A stretch of DNA of 64,000 nucleotides from Leptobrachium leishanense (taxonomy: Eukaryota > Chordata > Amphibia > Anura > Megophryidae), in assembly GCA_009667805.1 (NCBI GenBank), contig CM019063.1:81056377-81120376 (forward strand), given 5' to 3'. Position 1 is the stretch's first letter, and each line of letters opens with the position of its first letter. Below the pieces are notes generated by a model. The model did not search any database. It was not told the origin of the DNA and saw only the letters and a list, made by a program, of their open reading frames with translations. Shown here piece after piece: positions 34,519-46,629 of the stretch. The translations under genes were made by a program, and so were the position numbers.

Positions 34519-35677
34519 CTAGAATTAAACATTAGGACATAAAGGGTCACATGGGGGGGGGGGGGGGGATATATATATATTCATGCACACTGACTTTACA
34601 AATGTATAAGGGGACGCTCTGTGCAAATATGTACATTTCAAGCAGATTCTTTCACTCAGACAATAATATAAAATTCCCATAACACACCTGGGATATTAAC
34701 AAAATAGGTGTGTATAAATGATAAGTAATTCCACACACAATGTCCCCCCCCCCAAACCAGTATTAAAATATAAGAAGGGAATTCCTGTGTTTTTGTTTTA
34801 AACTCTGAAAGATTCTATAATCTTCCATGTGTCCAACCGCTGCTGCTGATCCACCCACTGCAAAACCTCAAAGCATTCCTGATAACATCCAATCACATGC
34901 TGCTCCTACAGAAAGAGGGATTATACAAGGAAAACCCAGGAGAACAAGCCCTTACATATATCATATTGACAGAGACACATTTACTCCCACTGATACATTG
35001 CACCATTTATCTGCTCCCCACATCTTCCTGGACATATTATACTCCTTCATGCAGAGGGGGAGCACAGGAAAGAATCTGCCCTGCCACATTGCAGGAGATG
35101 AATCAATTACCTAATCAGGACCTCACCCAGATTATTATATAGTTTTCCTACCAGCACTGTATAGCTGCAACATGCAGGGCAGCAGTTTTCACATACTGGC
35201 TGCCCATAAGCATTTATACAGGGCTCAGTGTTTCCCTTTAAGACAAACAATAGCAAAGTTACTTTGCCTGAAAGTTGGGTTTTTTTTTCTCCCTATAAAC
35301 TATTTCTGATTTAAAAGGTAACCCCTGGGAATATGTACCTATACAGACACTGCAATCACCCAGGGGGTCTTCAGTCCTCCCCTGGCTGTGACCCATACAC
35401 CTTGCAGGGTGACAGGCACATGGATCCAATGCTGGGGAGTCAGAATTCTTATTAATTAGAGGGGTGATTCCTGATCTAATAAAGCGAATTGGGAGCTTTA
35501 AAGTTAGAATTATTTATTCCTCCTATTATGCTGCATTAATAAAATCACAGGAGAAAGAAAAGAGACACTGCTACATTGTATCACAAGACAATAAGGAGCA
35601 ATGATTGCAAGTGAGACCAAAAAGACCAAAACTTAAAAACTATACATCAAAAACCAAACACAGTGACAGAAACTTAC
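34519..35677. other. No gene recognised; G run and AT-rich sequence
   Basis: A G tract at about 34552-34568 precedes a short TA run. A weak 95-residue ORF at 34827-35114 has no recognisable domain. This lies in what would be intron 1 of tmem171. Confidence 0.4.
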
Positions 35678-35752
35678 TTCTAGGTCCACGTTAAGTGAAT
35701 ATTGCTGGAAATAAACGATTCCTTCTATACGAACGAGATCTTCGATGTATCA
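35678..35752 (-). promoter_or_regulatory. tmem171: Candidate tmem171 non-coding first exon and core promoter
   Basis: The minus strand carries a strong donor, GAA/GTAAGT, with the exon ending at 35678. A TATAAA-like box lies on the minus strand at 35781-35786, about 30 bases before a start near 35752. The sequence between has no long ORF, and the first coding exon at 22912 opens with 5' UTR behind an acceptor, so an upstream non-coding exon is required. Assigning it to tmem171 is inference; intron 1 would be about 12.8 kb. Confidence 0.35.
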
Positions 35753-35889
35753 GCAGCAGCAGGGATACAGTGTGTGTGTGTTTATAGGAGCACAGGTGTG
35801 TGTGTTTATCCTAACAGAACAGGAAATGTTTCTCTGAATGTGTGAGGGATACACAGGTGTGGATGGACAGGTGAGTATGCAGGCGGGCC

Positions 35890-35984
35890 AGCTCTTACCT
35901 GGGTTGGGAGCTCTTACCTGGGTTGGGAGCTCTTACCTGGGTTGGGAGCTCTTACCTGGGTTGGGAGCTCTTACCTGGGTTGGG
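35890..35984 (+). repeat. 19-bp minisatellite, 5 units, just upstream of the candidate promoter
   Basis: The unit agctcttacctgggttggg is repeated five times exactly, with a partial sixth. On the minus strand each unit contains CAGGTAAGA, a consensus 5' splice site. Confidence 0.95.
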
Positions 35985-35992
35985 AGCTCGGC

Positions 35993-36300
35993 AGGGTGAG
36001 AGTCTCATCGCCAGGCTGAGTGTGAGGAGCAGAGGGTGTGAACAGGACGCAACCCTACAGCCAGCACCCAATGGCAGGTCTAGGTGTGACCCGGTACAAT
36101 CACCTGTGCGGTGCTGCCCCCTCCTGGCAGGGTCACAGGGGGTTCCAGTGCAGGGCTGGGTACATGGAGCAGTAAGAGCCTCCTGACTGACAGGGAGTTC
36201 TGGTTTTTGCACTGGAGCCTCTGTATGAGGTAATGTCCAGCACCAAACACACTGCCAGCCCTCACACACCCAGCAGTGGCTGATTGAGCTGGATATCCCC
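35993..36300. other. GC-richer sequence near the candidate promoter
   Basis: This stretch has more G and C than its surroundings. Short ORFs on both strands have no recognised domains. It may be the proximal upstream region of tmem171. Confidence 0.3.
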
Positions 36301-36706
36301 CTGTGCAAGGTCTAAAACTGGGTTATTTAGGGGGGAACCTATGAAATGGGGGGGGGATGCGTGTTACATGGAGAGGAGAGCCTGATCACTCTGCACATTA
36401 ACCCCTTAGGTGCTGCTTCACAAGGAAGGTAAACTAAAGACACATTCTGGTGGTTTTGAACTTTAATTCAGTTAAACATGTTAACACATACATGTCCCTA
36501 ATTAACCTCCTTATTTATCTTTTGCTGCTCTGGAGTTCTCCCTATTAAGTCTCTCTTTGTCTTCTCCCTCCTGACCCAAACACCCAGCTTCTCTCAGCAG
36601 CCAAATATCTGCAAGGAAGGAAACCTGGCTGTAGAATCAGAAAATGCTGGAAATACACCAAAAGTTCCATTACTTTTACTTTGCTTCCCTGGAACCTATA
36701 ACTTTA

Positions 36707-36845
36707 AACAAGAGGTCAGCAACCTCGGCCCTCTAGTTGGTTTGGAACTACATTTCCCATGATGCTCAGCACTTCATTAGGTTGGTTGAGCATCATGGGT
36801 GTTGTAGTTCCAAACCATCTGGAATTGGAAGGTTGTTGATCCCTG
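36707..36845. repeat. Palindromic 'ggtcagcaacc' MITE
   Basis: aggtcagcaacctcggccct at the left pairs with the ggttgttgatccctgg end. The arms contain catttcccatgatgctca and its complement. Family copies are at 23125, 38020, 39476 and 40465. Confidence 0.75.
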
Positions 36846-37048
36846 GTTTAAACCTTTAGGACCGAGTTTGAGAGTTAAATGAATCCATATAAATATAAAC
36901 TAAAGTATCCATATATACCGCATTAACCCTGACTCATCGTTACCCCAACTCCCCTTACATTAAGGGTAAATCTTAAATTAACCTCACATCTCTCATTTGT
37001 AACCCTAAAGACTCCATTAATGTGATCCGCCCCCAATAATCTATTTAA

Positions 37049-37121
37049 CCCCGTAAGGACCAGGGGTCTTTAAAGTCAATGCATTTATGACGTAAACGTT
37101 ACGTCGTTAGTCCTTTAGGGG
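37049..37121. mobile_element. Short TTAA MITE (CCCCGTAAGGAC ends)
   Basis: TTAA lies at 37045-37048 and 37122-37125. The ends ccccgtaaggac and gtcctttagggg are inverted. The centre has a gacgtaaacgttacgtc palindrome. Confidence 0.72.
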
Positions 37122-37264
37122 TTAAAAATTATTTTTCACAAAACAACTGATTGTCCAGAATTGCATTTTTTGGCTAGTTGTGAGGATGCAAAGCAATAGC
37201 TGTACTAGAATGTTCCAATTCTGCTTTTTATCAGGTATATAAACAGTGTAGGTAGAGAGAGTTA

Positions 37265-37691
37265 GGCTAAGGTCAGACGAAAGCAGTTTTAACGTGCGTT
37301 TAACCGCACGAAATCACGGCCGTGCTAGCAGCAAATGACGTCCAATGCCGGGGAACATACGAAGAACGGCCGCACGAAAGTTCGTCCGCGCAACGCAAGT
37401 GGCAAACGAACGCATTTTTTCTAGAACGTCAAACCGCTACTACTGACGTACAGAGTGCGCTGCGTCCGCATAGCGGCGTGTTTGCGTGATTGGGAGACGT
37501 CAGACGCTGCTAATGTCCGGCCAACATAACGTCCAGACGCAAAAAGGGTTTTATTGATGATCCGTACAAAATCACGGACGAAAACGCGCATCGTATGACC
37601 GCTATCGCGTATTCCGTGAAAAAATACGTCCATTCGTTCGAATGCACTTTTTCACGGACGACGCGAAAGATGCGTTAGTCTGACCCTAGCC
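37265..37691. mobile_element. PIF/Harbinger MITE, full length
   Basis: The ends ggctaaggtcagac and gtctgaccctagcc are flanked by TTA at 37262-37264 and 37692-37694. CpG-rich interior, no transposase. Confidence 0.85.
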
Positions 37692-38023
37692 TTATACTAT
37701 AATAAAAATGTGATTCCGTTACCGGGACTGTCCCTGGTAAGTAAATAAGCCAGAAATAGAAACCTGTGGCAGCCAAATGGCTTTTTCTTTTTCCCTTCAC
37801 TGGGGAGGGGACATTATTATATAATTGCACTTAATCTCTGCTTGCCAAGGTTTGAATGGCTCCTCCTATAGACAGCGCTGCAGGTAGAGGCAGGCGGTGA
37901 CGTCGCTGCATGACTGTACACACCCTTGACCTTGAGCTGATTTTGACTTTCTTTTTCCACCAGGCCCTGCGCCAGGAGTTGGATGTGACAGCCCTGTGTT
38001 TCCCCTGACATATAATGCAGGGG

Positions 38024-38175
38024 TCAGCAACCTTGGACCCCACATTATAGTTATATCTGTAGTTATTTTGAAACTACATCTCCCATGAGGCTCTGTCAAC
38101 CTCTTGAGTTGCTGAGCATCATGGGAGATGTAGTTTCAAAATCAAAAACATCTGGAGGGCCAATCACTGATCTAA
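38024..38175. repeat. Palindromic 'ggtcagcaacc' MITE
   Basis: ggggtcagcaaccttggacc at the left, gagggccaatcactgatct at the right; internal actacatctcccatgaggct pairs with agcatcatgggagatgtagt. Confidence 0.78.
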
Positions 38176-38301
38176 TGTCTTCATGACGATGGTCAGCAGC
38201 ACATGAGAAGCTCTGCCCTCCAGAATGCTATATTTATGAAAGGTATTCCCTTTTATCTCATGGGTTTCCTACCAGTAGTACATGCATTCTATTTACTCCA
38301 G

Positions 38302-38394
38302 GGCAGCACAGTTTATGTGGCGCCCATCGACAAGCCAGATGCCCATATTCCTGCTCTCCCCCGGAGTCCTGGCTTCTCACCATTCTCTGTCGGG
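38302..38394 (+). CDS. Exon-like segment, unidentified
   Basis: The segment is flanked by an acceptor (tttactccag) and a donor (GGG/GTAAAT). It holds 31 in-frame codons of phase 0 beginning GSTVYVAPIDKPDAHIPAL and ending SPFSVG. No start codon, neighbouring exon or known domain was found. It is weak evidence on its own. Confidence 0.15.
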
Positions 38395-38660
38395 GTAAAT
38401 AGGACAATTAATGTTAATGATTTACAGAAACAATTGGTCGCTGTAATTAAACAGCTTAAAGGATTCCTGCTCTCTGTAGATACATTTGCATTTCTTAATT
38501 AAACTCCAGACTTGTTGTTTTTGTTGCGTGACAGCCCCGGTTAACCCCTTCATAGTTAAATAAGTAGGTATATCATCATTTCTGATCTCTAGTCTGTATA
38601 TGCACAAGCGTAGATCCTTGCAAATTAAATCAGTTTTATTCACCTTTTTTTAACTCTTAA

Positions 38661-39347
38661 GGGGTTATTTAACGAGCACCAAACTTGCCACCGACAAGTT
38701 CGGCACTTCGGCTATTCAGAAAGCTATCAATTCGCCAAATATTGTCAAATTGCCAGCGAAATACATTGCAGATTGCCGCAATTTGGTGATCTTTGGCGGC
38801 ACTGAAATTGTCCCATGGAGACGTAATGGTTAATCTATTCAGAGAACGCCGAACTGCACCGACATGTTGGCGAAATGCTCAGATTTTCAGTGGTTCAGTT
38901 CAACAGGTTTAAACAGGCAAATCCCATAAAATCCAATACAGATTTTTTTTATCGTTTTTATTCCTCCATAATGTCTTTTCATTTCAGGCAAAAAGTATTT
39001 TTATTTCTTTTATTTTCTATGTATTTTTCTGTATTATTTTATTTAGGCAAAATTTTGGATTCCCGATCATTTTATTTTTTTTCTTCTTTTCTATAACAGG
39101 CTATTTTAGTATTAATTATAGGACCTTTTTTTATTATTGTCATGCATTTTTATTGTTTTAAATGCCTTTTAAAAGAATCTCTCTCCCCCAGCCTCCCCAG
39201 TTCGGCGGTCTTCGGCGGCTCCTGTTCAACGCAGTTCGGGGATCCTGCGGTGAATACTGAATTCACTGCATGGTCGGCGAATTAAAATCACTGAAGCGCA
39301 CCGATTTGAGAAAACCCCGACATGTCAGTGCTTTCTGAATAACCCTC
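38661..39347. mobile_element. TTAA-flanked repeat (GGGGTTATT ends)
   Basis: TTAA (within a longer CTCTTAA) lies at 38657-38660 and 39348-39351. The ends ggggttattta and gaataaccctc are inverted. The interior resembles the CAGGGTTATT repeats (aggcaaatcccata block) but is diverged. A Kolobok or piggyBac origin is inferred from the TTAA only. Confidence 0.68.
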
Positions 39348-39475
39348 TTAATGAATAAGGGCTTTTCTCTCTTTCTGTGTTTATGACCAAAGTAACAGTA
39401 CTTTAGCAACTGCACAGTCCCATGATCTCCGGTGTCTTTCCTCTAATACTGTGCTATCGGGTGAGTGCCTACAAC

Positions 39476-39611
39476 AGGGGTCAGCAACCTTGGCCCTGCA
39501 GATGTCTTGGAACTACATCTCCCATGATGCTGTATCATCCGTTAGATTGGCTGAGCTTCATGAAAAATGTAGTTCCAAAATATCTGGAGGGCTAAAGTAG
39601 CTGATCCCTGG
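39476..39611. repeat. Palindromic 'ggtcagcaacc' MITE
   Basis: caggggtcagcaaccttggc at the left and gctgatccctg at the right; the flanks GCCTACAA and GTCTACGG share five of eight positions, possibly an old duplication. Confidence 0.75.
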
Positions 39612-39741
39612 TCTACGGCGTACTATGAACTCCAGGAGAGAATACCAGCGGTGGCGCCTGGTGCAAGCTACTGGTATTCATTAATGGGTCCCTAAAATCA
39701 CAAGCGGAGTCTTTAATATAGCAGCCGTCTTGTCATAGAAA

Positions 39742-40332
39742 CTTACTACATTGTATAACTCATTCTGCTGCTTTGTGCTACAATGTAACTACATGACACA
39801 CCATTGTGACATGTTAAAAGAGCTAAACTGGCCATCGCTGGAATCTAGACACACTCTTCACTTTTCCAACCTGGTGTTTAAGAGCTTTTCTGGGAAGCTG
39901 CCACCCTACCTGAATAGACTGCTTCCCCCAGCAGTTCCCTCATCCTATAACCTCCGATCCAGGACCAGCACCTTACTTGCAATACCACAATACAAAAAGA
40001 AAATGGCTCGATCCTCATTTTCCTACAGAGCACCGCAAATATGGAATAACCTCCCAGACACCATCAAATCTTCCCCCAGTCTAAAGTCCCTTAAGAGCTC
40101 CATATTAACATACCTCAATACAAAATGCACCTGTAAACATGTAACATAATGACTTTATTTCCTACATAATTATTTTCTGTTAATCTGTATATTTGCTTTT
40201 GTATTAATATCTTGCATTTTACTATTTTGTATTTCTGTAACACTCAATGTTCTTGAACCCAGGACATACTTGAAAACGAGAGAAATCTCAATGATTCCTT
40301 CCTGGTAAAATACTTTATAAATAAATAAATGT
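39742..40332 (+). pseudogene. 5'-truncated CR1/L2-like LINE, C-terminal part and tail
   Basis: The plus strand encodes the LINE C terminus to a stop at 40149 (SFSYRAPQIWNNLPD, SLKSLKSSILTYL), then the 3' UTR and the tail ending in taaataaataaa. No polymerase motifs remain. Confidence 0.85.
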
Positions 40333-40464
40333 ATAAGCTGGTAAGACTTTACAGCTCACAATGTCCCCCCCCCCTATCTTTTATTGTCCGAGCTGCAATG
40401 GTGCCACAGAGTTGGGTGTAAACTTATTGGAGCCACAAACCCCAAAATAAAAAGCTCTTAAACC

Positions 40465-40590
40465 AAGGGTCGGCAACATTCCTTCTCCAGATGTTTTGAA
40501 AATACATTTTACAGGAGGCTCAAACTAATGAGTACCTGAGCATCATGGGAGATGTAGTCTGAAAACATCTGGATGGCCAAGGTTGCCTAA
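40465..40590. repeat. Palindromic 'ggtcggcaacatt' MITE
   Basis: Diverged member of the same palindromic family, with gagcatcatgggagatgtag in the right arm. Confidence 0.65.
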
Positions 40591-40858
40591 AGCATTAGTT
40601 GCGCACTGCCACGCGTCCATCAGTTTTTGGTGAATGAAGGTGGCGGATCATTCCCTCCTATTCAAAGAGGTGCCGGGAGCGAGTGCTGAATTTTTAAAAC
40701 TTTTTAAAAAAAATCTTTAGTGATTTTGCTGCTAAACCCAAAGGTCTTTTTTTCCTACTCCCCGAAATCCTTAGGTCCTTGGTTAATCCTATTCCACATG
40801 TTTTTCTGCTATCTTCCCTACACCCCTTAATGCCCCTCTGCCATTTCTCCACCCTTTA

Positions 40859-41750
40859 GGCTCGGGTCAGACGAGCGCAGTGTTCACGTCTGTGTTGCCG
40901 CACATTTTAGGCTGGGGTCAGACGAACGCAGTGCGAACGCGCGTGCAGCCGCACTTTATCACGGCCGTAGTAGCAGCAAATGATGTCCATCGACGACCAA
41001 AATACAAAGTATGGCTGCACAAAAGTTCAGCCGCGCAACGCAAGCGGCAAACGAACGCATTTTTTCGAGAACGTTGAACTGCTAGTACTGACGTACAGAG
41101 TGCGCTGCGTCCGCATAGCGGCGTGTGTACGTGATTAGGAGACGTCAGACGCTGCTCATGTCCGGCCAACATCACGTCCAAATTGATTTGGTTACTCATA
41201 TTTCTCGTTTTATTGCAGATCCGTAAAAAATCATGCACGAAAATGCGCATTGTATGAGCACTTTTGTGTCTTCCATGAAAAAATACAACAATGCGTTCGG
41301 ACACACTTTTTTTACGGACGATGCGAAAAATGTGTTCGTTTGACCCTAGCCTTAACGTCCGTGGTAGCATACAATTATGATCAATAGAGACCCACACATG
41401 AAGTACGTCCGCACAGAAGTGCGGAAGCACAACGGATGCGGCAATCGGACGCAGGTTAGGCAAGAACGTAAAACCGCTAGGATGGACGCACAGAGTGCGC
41501 TGCGTCCGCAACGTCCGCATAGCTTTGTGTGTGAGTGATGGAACGTGGTCAGACGGACTGCATTTATACGTCCAACATTTTTGACGGACAAAATGGTTTT
41601 ATTTTAATTTATTTTCCCTTCTACATCCGTCAAAAATAACGTCCGTCACAAAAACGGACTGTGTGGCCACTACTGCGTTTTCCGTCAAAAAGTGTGTCCG
41701 TACTGCACGGGTGCACAGTCCGTACAAAATGGGCTCGTCTGACCCTAGCC
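40859..41750. mobile_element. PIF/Harbinger MITE, outer copy
   Basis: The ends ggctcgggtcagac and gtctgaccctagcc are flanked by TTA (40856-40858, 41751-41753). It is split by another member of the family at 40910-41351. Its own interior resembles 51811-52037. Confidence 0.82.
40910..41351. mobile_element. PIF/Harbinger MITE inserted in another Harbinger MITE
   Basis: The ends ggctggggtcagac and ttgaccctagcc are flanked by exact TTA (40907-40909, 41352-41354) within the outer element. Confidence 0.85.
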
Positions 41751-41753
41751 TTA

Positions 41754-42888
41754 TACTCCCCTTGTTTCTGGCAGTGTTTTCTCACTTCGTATTGTCTTGC
41801 TGTCCTGTTCCCCCAATATCCTTCTCTCATTTGAGCATTCATAGTGACTCACCCTGAAAGTTGATTGAAAGGATATTGTTCTTGATTAAATAGTTTTTTG
41901 CCCAATACCAATAGATCTGTTTTTGTTACTCGTTGTGTGTTATTCAATCCTTTTTGTGTTTGTGTATTTCTGTCTGGAATCTCTCTGCGCCTGATTGTTA
42001 TTGAAAATCCTGGAATCCAGAAACAATGTAACATTTAACAATCTGGAAAATTACAAACTTTCACTTTTTTTTTTTATCCAAATAGGTGTATTGAATGGAC
42101 CCAGGGGTGGAACTGCCAGGGGTGCAGGGAGTGCCATGGGCCCTTGAGTCGTGGGGCCTACAGTTGGCCTGCCGGGGACCTGCCAGGAGGGCACCTGGGT
42201 TGCACAGCCGCCCGGGCCTCGCTTGGGCCACACAGGGCCTCACCTAGGCCAGACGGACGGACGGGGCCTCAACAGATGGCTGGGGCCTTGACAGGGCCGG
42301 ACGGATGGACAGCCGGGGCCACGCCAGCCTGGGCCACGCACCTAGGCCACTTTGGCCATTGGAAGAAGAGGAATTCAGCCCCATCTCTGCAAAGAAAGTT
42401 AGGAAAGGTAACAAGTATTTTTTTTTGTAATATAAATAATGTTAATATAATAATTTTCATATTTATCTCAATTTTATTAAAATAATATTTTATACTTATT
42501 TGTAAGTTTTATTTTTGGAGGTCTTTTTATCTACAAAAAAACAATATACCTGTTTTTGTGATACAAAAAAAAGAAAATCAGACATTTTTTTTTTAGCAAA
42601 GTTACTTAGAATTTGAAAACCACTTTGAAAAAGCCATTGATTACCTCTGGCCCCACAGTGCAGAGGACAAGCCAATCCATCACCTCTTCTCTCTACATGC
42701 AGAAGGAAGCAGAGAACAAATTGTGTGCTTTCACTGACGTTGTGCGATCACCGCTTGCATATTCATTGAGTCCTATAAAGTTCAGGAGAATATATAAGTG
42801 GAGGTGCATATGTATCTATTAGCAGGTCCCTTTTTATGAATGAGCCTCTAAATATAGCGGCTCACTCGCTTTAGGGAGTCTCTAAGGC
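41754..42888. other. No gene; hAT-like fragment near 42100
   Basis: caggggtggaactgccaggg at 42102 resembles a hAT-type MITE end. The following 250 bases have repeated ggcc-rich units. No right end was located. The rest is AT-rich. Confidence 0.4.
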
Positions 42889-42889
42889 A

Positions 42890-43010
42890 GGGCTGTCAAT
42901 CTTCAGCCCCCCTCAGATGTTTCTGAACTACAACTCCCATGATTCTGTTGAATTCTGGGAATTGTAGACCTCAACATCTGGCAGGGCAAAAAGTTTGACA
43001 GCACTTATCT
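42890..43010. repeat. Palindromic MITE
   Basis: ctacaactcccatgattctg pairs with gaattctgggaattgtag. Same family as the diverged copies at 9780-10100. Confidence 0.65.
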
Positions 43011-44786
43011 AAGTGTTAACACACTATTACCAGCTGAATCAGAATAGGGCCCACCATGTGATCATCCTTCCTTCTTTCATGAGGGATGCTGGACACAATA
43101 TAAGAAAGTCCTAGCAGGGAATGCATGGCAGAAATATTTTCTAATGAATTACAAAACATCCCATTGTGCAGTGGACTTATTAACAGCATTTTTTCCATCA
43201 AAATAACCAATCAAAATTCGATTGAGAATTCCACCTCTCCAATATACTGTAACATTATATTCTTGCATAAATCTACCTCAACAGGTTGTCACAATTGTAA
43301 TATTAAATATAATCCTGGGTTTAGGAGAGCATAATGGGAAAAGGCAAGGTATTAGTCTCAGAGACGTAAAGCAAGACCATTCTTGTTTAACAAATTATAT
43401 ATATAATCATAATTATTGTTTTTTTTTGTATAAAAGTCTGCCAAGTTTGTGATTCCTAGAATTGCAGTTTGCAAGATCCGGGTGTTACCAATCAGGCATC
43501 CTATGCTTCAAATGTCCAAATGGTAAAATAATAATAATAAATAAAGTGCTGTCCCTTAAGCTTTGCACTGCAATATTTGTTTTTATGCAAAGCCCTTTAG
43601 TAGACTGAGTCACTCATCACGCTCATAAAGACGCTCTTATATAATGCTTGCTTAGGGATGGGTTTCATCATATATTTTATACTTATTTAAGGAGCAGTTT
43701 GACTTCACTCTCACAATCACTAACTATCTCCCATGAACCAGGCAAGCATTACATGAACATATACTGTAACACTTCTATCTGTCATCTGAATTAAAATGTA
43801 AGATTTACATCTCGTGCTTTGCAATATCTGTTTACAAACATGGAACAGTGCAATGAAAGAACAATGGAATATTAATTTGTGGGAAAATCAGAAGTAACAA
43901 ATGCACTTAAATCGACGAGCTAGACACCCTAACAACTTCAGCTTCATAGGGGGATATGCAGAAAGCGCTAGTGTTTCCAAACAGCTGGTGGAGAAGCTTC
44001 ACTGTGAAGTGCTGGAGTTTGTCGCTCCAAAAACAATGGTGATTTTCGCCAATGTTGCACTGTGGTTATAGTGTGAGGTTTGTCTACCCGCAGTCTCTGA
44101 TTTCAAAACTATTTACTGTTCATGAAAAGCACTTCAAAGCTGACTGTAACCCAACCCACAATCCTCTCGACCAGACCCAGAGAATTGCATTTCCTGGATC
44201 ACATACCAACATGGTCCAAAGTTCATGTCGCATGATGTGACCAATCCAGTTCATAAGTAAATGTTACAAGGTTGTTTTTATAATCCTCATTGTTTAATTG
44301 TGTGCGAGAATGTGGAACATGTGTATTTAAAGATATGTGGGATTTTTAGTGTTAGATTCTCCATGGTTTTCTGGACATTTAACCCTGTCAGGCTGTGTTA
44401 AGTGCTGCCCTGCACTAGGTAGAATCTATACACTGCAGGTAGAGCTACATTTCACTAATCACAGCGAGATCCTAATAAAATGCTTGCATAAGTAACTCAT
44501 TTCCCTTCCGCAGGGTTTACATGATGCAGGGCAGACCTTTTCTTGTGCTCTCTGTCTGAAAGAGGTATATGTGTCCAGAAAAAAACAAGACAAACCTGGC
44601 AACTAGATAAATGGTGCAGTGTGATGGATTTGAGTGTGGGATTGAAATGTTTCATATGAATATATGGCACATTGTCATTGTCAGGCCTTGACAAACATTC
44701 GCTCGTAGCGTTGAAACCTTGCCCAGGTCAACTTTGTAAATAAAGTGTCTAGTCACTGAAATTTCAGCACTTTTCACTTTGGCGCA
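43011..44786. other. No feature recognised
   Basis: AT-rich unique-looking sequence with chance ORFs below 80 residues. Confidence 0.4.
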
Positions 44787-46060
44787 GTTACTGGAGCCAT
44801 CTTCCTTGATTTTGCCAAGGCCTTTGACACAGTAGACCATGGCATCTTATTACAAAAAGTTAAAAACTCTGGTATTGGTGATCGCACGCTAACCTGGTTT
44901 CAATCCTATGTGTCTGATCGATCGCAATATGTGTCCATTTCTGACAGCACTTACCTCCCCCTCCCAGTCACGTGCGGTGTACCACAAGGCTCGATACCTG
45001 GCCCCCTGCTATTCACAATATTCATAAACGATCTGCCCAATGTCTGCAAAGCCTCAACTGTACACATGTATGCAGACGACACCATAATGTATACCAGCAA
45101 ACCAGATCTCACAGAGGTAGAAAAGTGGATCAAAGATAACAAACGTTTTCTAAATGCTGACAAAACTGTTGCAATGCTCTTTGGAACAGCACCTTAACTA
45201 CACAAATTGTAAACACCCCATCTATGTGTCAGGATAAAATCAAATGGCACGCTGACCACAGTCACTTCTCTCAAATATCTAGGTATGTGTTTAGACCCAA
45301 ATCTATCCTTTTGGCCCTCACATCGAAAAACTCATCTAAACTTTACCCCAAACTAGGTGCCCTGTACAGAAACAAATCCTGTCTGAGCCCCGCGGTAAGA
45401 AAAATGCCGGCTATTGAATATGGAGATGTAGTGTATGCAGCCGCCCCACAAACACACCTTCAGAAACTTACTACATTGTTTAACTCATTCTGCCGCTTTG
45501 GGCTACAATGTAACTGCATGACCCACCATTGTGACATGTTACAACAAGAACTAAACTGGCCGTCGCTGGAATCTAGACGCACCCTTCACCTTTCCAACCT
45601 GGTGTTTAAGAGCTTTTCTGGGAAGCTGCCACCCTACCTGAATAGGCTGCTTCCTCCAGCAGCTCCCTCATCCTATAACCTCCGATCCAGGACCAGCACC
45701 TTACTAGCAATACCACAATACAAAAAGAAAGTGGCTCGATCCTCATTTTCCTACAGAGCACCGCAATTATGGAATAACCTCCCAGACGCCATCAAATCTT
45801 CCCCCAGTCTAAAGTCCCTTAAGACTTCCCTATTAACATACCTCAATACGGAATGCACCTGTAAACATGTAACATAGTGACTTTATTTCCTACATATTTA
45901 TTTTTCTGTTAATCTGTATATTTGTTTTGTGTTAATATCTTGCATTTTACTACTTTGTATTTCTGTAACCACTCAATGTTCTTGAACCCACGACATACTT
46001 GAATGAGAGAAATCTCAATGTATCCATCCTGGTAAAATCCTTTATAAATAAATGTAGTGT
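44787..46060 (+). pseudogene. CR1/L2-like LINE with reverse transcriptase core, 5' truncated and frameshifted
   Basis: From about 44790 the plus strand reads GAIFLDFAKAFDTVDHGILL (motif A, with the catalytic Asp), CGVPQGSIPGPLLFTIFINDLP (motif B) and MYADDTIMY (motif C, YADD). A frameshift at about 45195 moves the frame to the C-terminal part ending at 45877 and the usual tail. The polymerase motifs are present, but the 5' endonuclease is missing, so it cannot move on its own. Confidence 0.9.
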
Positions 46061-46197
46061 GCTGGAGATGGAGTCACCAAACCTTCATTAAAAATTTGGA
46101 GAACGTCCCCGAAGAGCATCGAAGTGGCATTTGTGAATTCCACCGAACTACAAAAAAACCCAACTGGAACTCCCCAATTCTCCTAATAGGTGTTTAA

Positions 46198-46625
46198 CCA
46201 CTTGGCTGCTATGGATGCACTCAGCGTGTCCTTTCGAATAGGCTCTCCGTGCAGAGGACGCTCCGAGCGCGTCCAGTCTCAGCAGCCGCGACCGGCTGGT
46301 ATTTAGGCCGATTGCTGCGGTCTCCAGCCAGCCTCCGTGACCCGGGCAGCGTAATAGCGTCATCGCGCTGGGCGTGATGACATCTATTTCAGGCACCTCC
46401 CCGCCAGAGCAAGGTAAGTGCCTGAAGGGTAGGGGGGGAGGTCCTTTGGACCGTTCGCCCTACCCATCAGTAAGGGCACAGTCTTTGCATTTTTTTCATT
46501 GTGGCCGTTAGTGGGGGCTTATGTTTAAGGCCTAATCCCTCACAAATTCTAGAGCCGCCTCTGGTCCTCTGCATATAGCGGGGAAGACCCATGACATTCC
46601 CCATACATTGCCCACAGCCAAGGGT
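46198..46625. mobile_element. TTAA element (CCACTTGGCTG ends)
   Basis: TTAA lies at 46194-46197 and 46626-46629. ccacttggctg at the left and cagccaaggg at the right are inverted, with mismatches. The CpG-rich interior recalls the TTAA element at 7343. Confidence 0.6.
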
Positions 46626-46629
46626 TTAA

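Noticed and set aside
34827..35142. 81-95 residue plus ORFs
   Set aside because: Two overlapping frames, no start context, no domain, and no splice partners.
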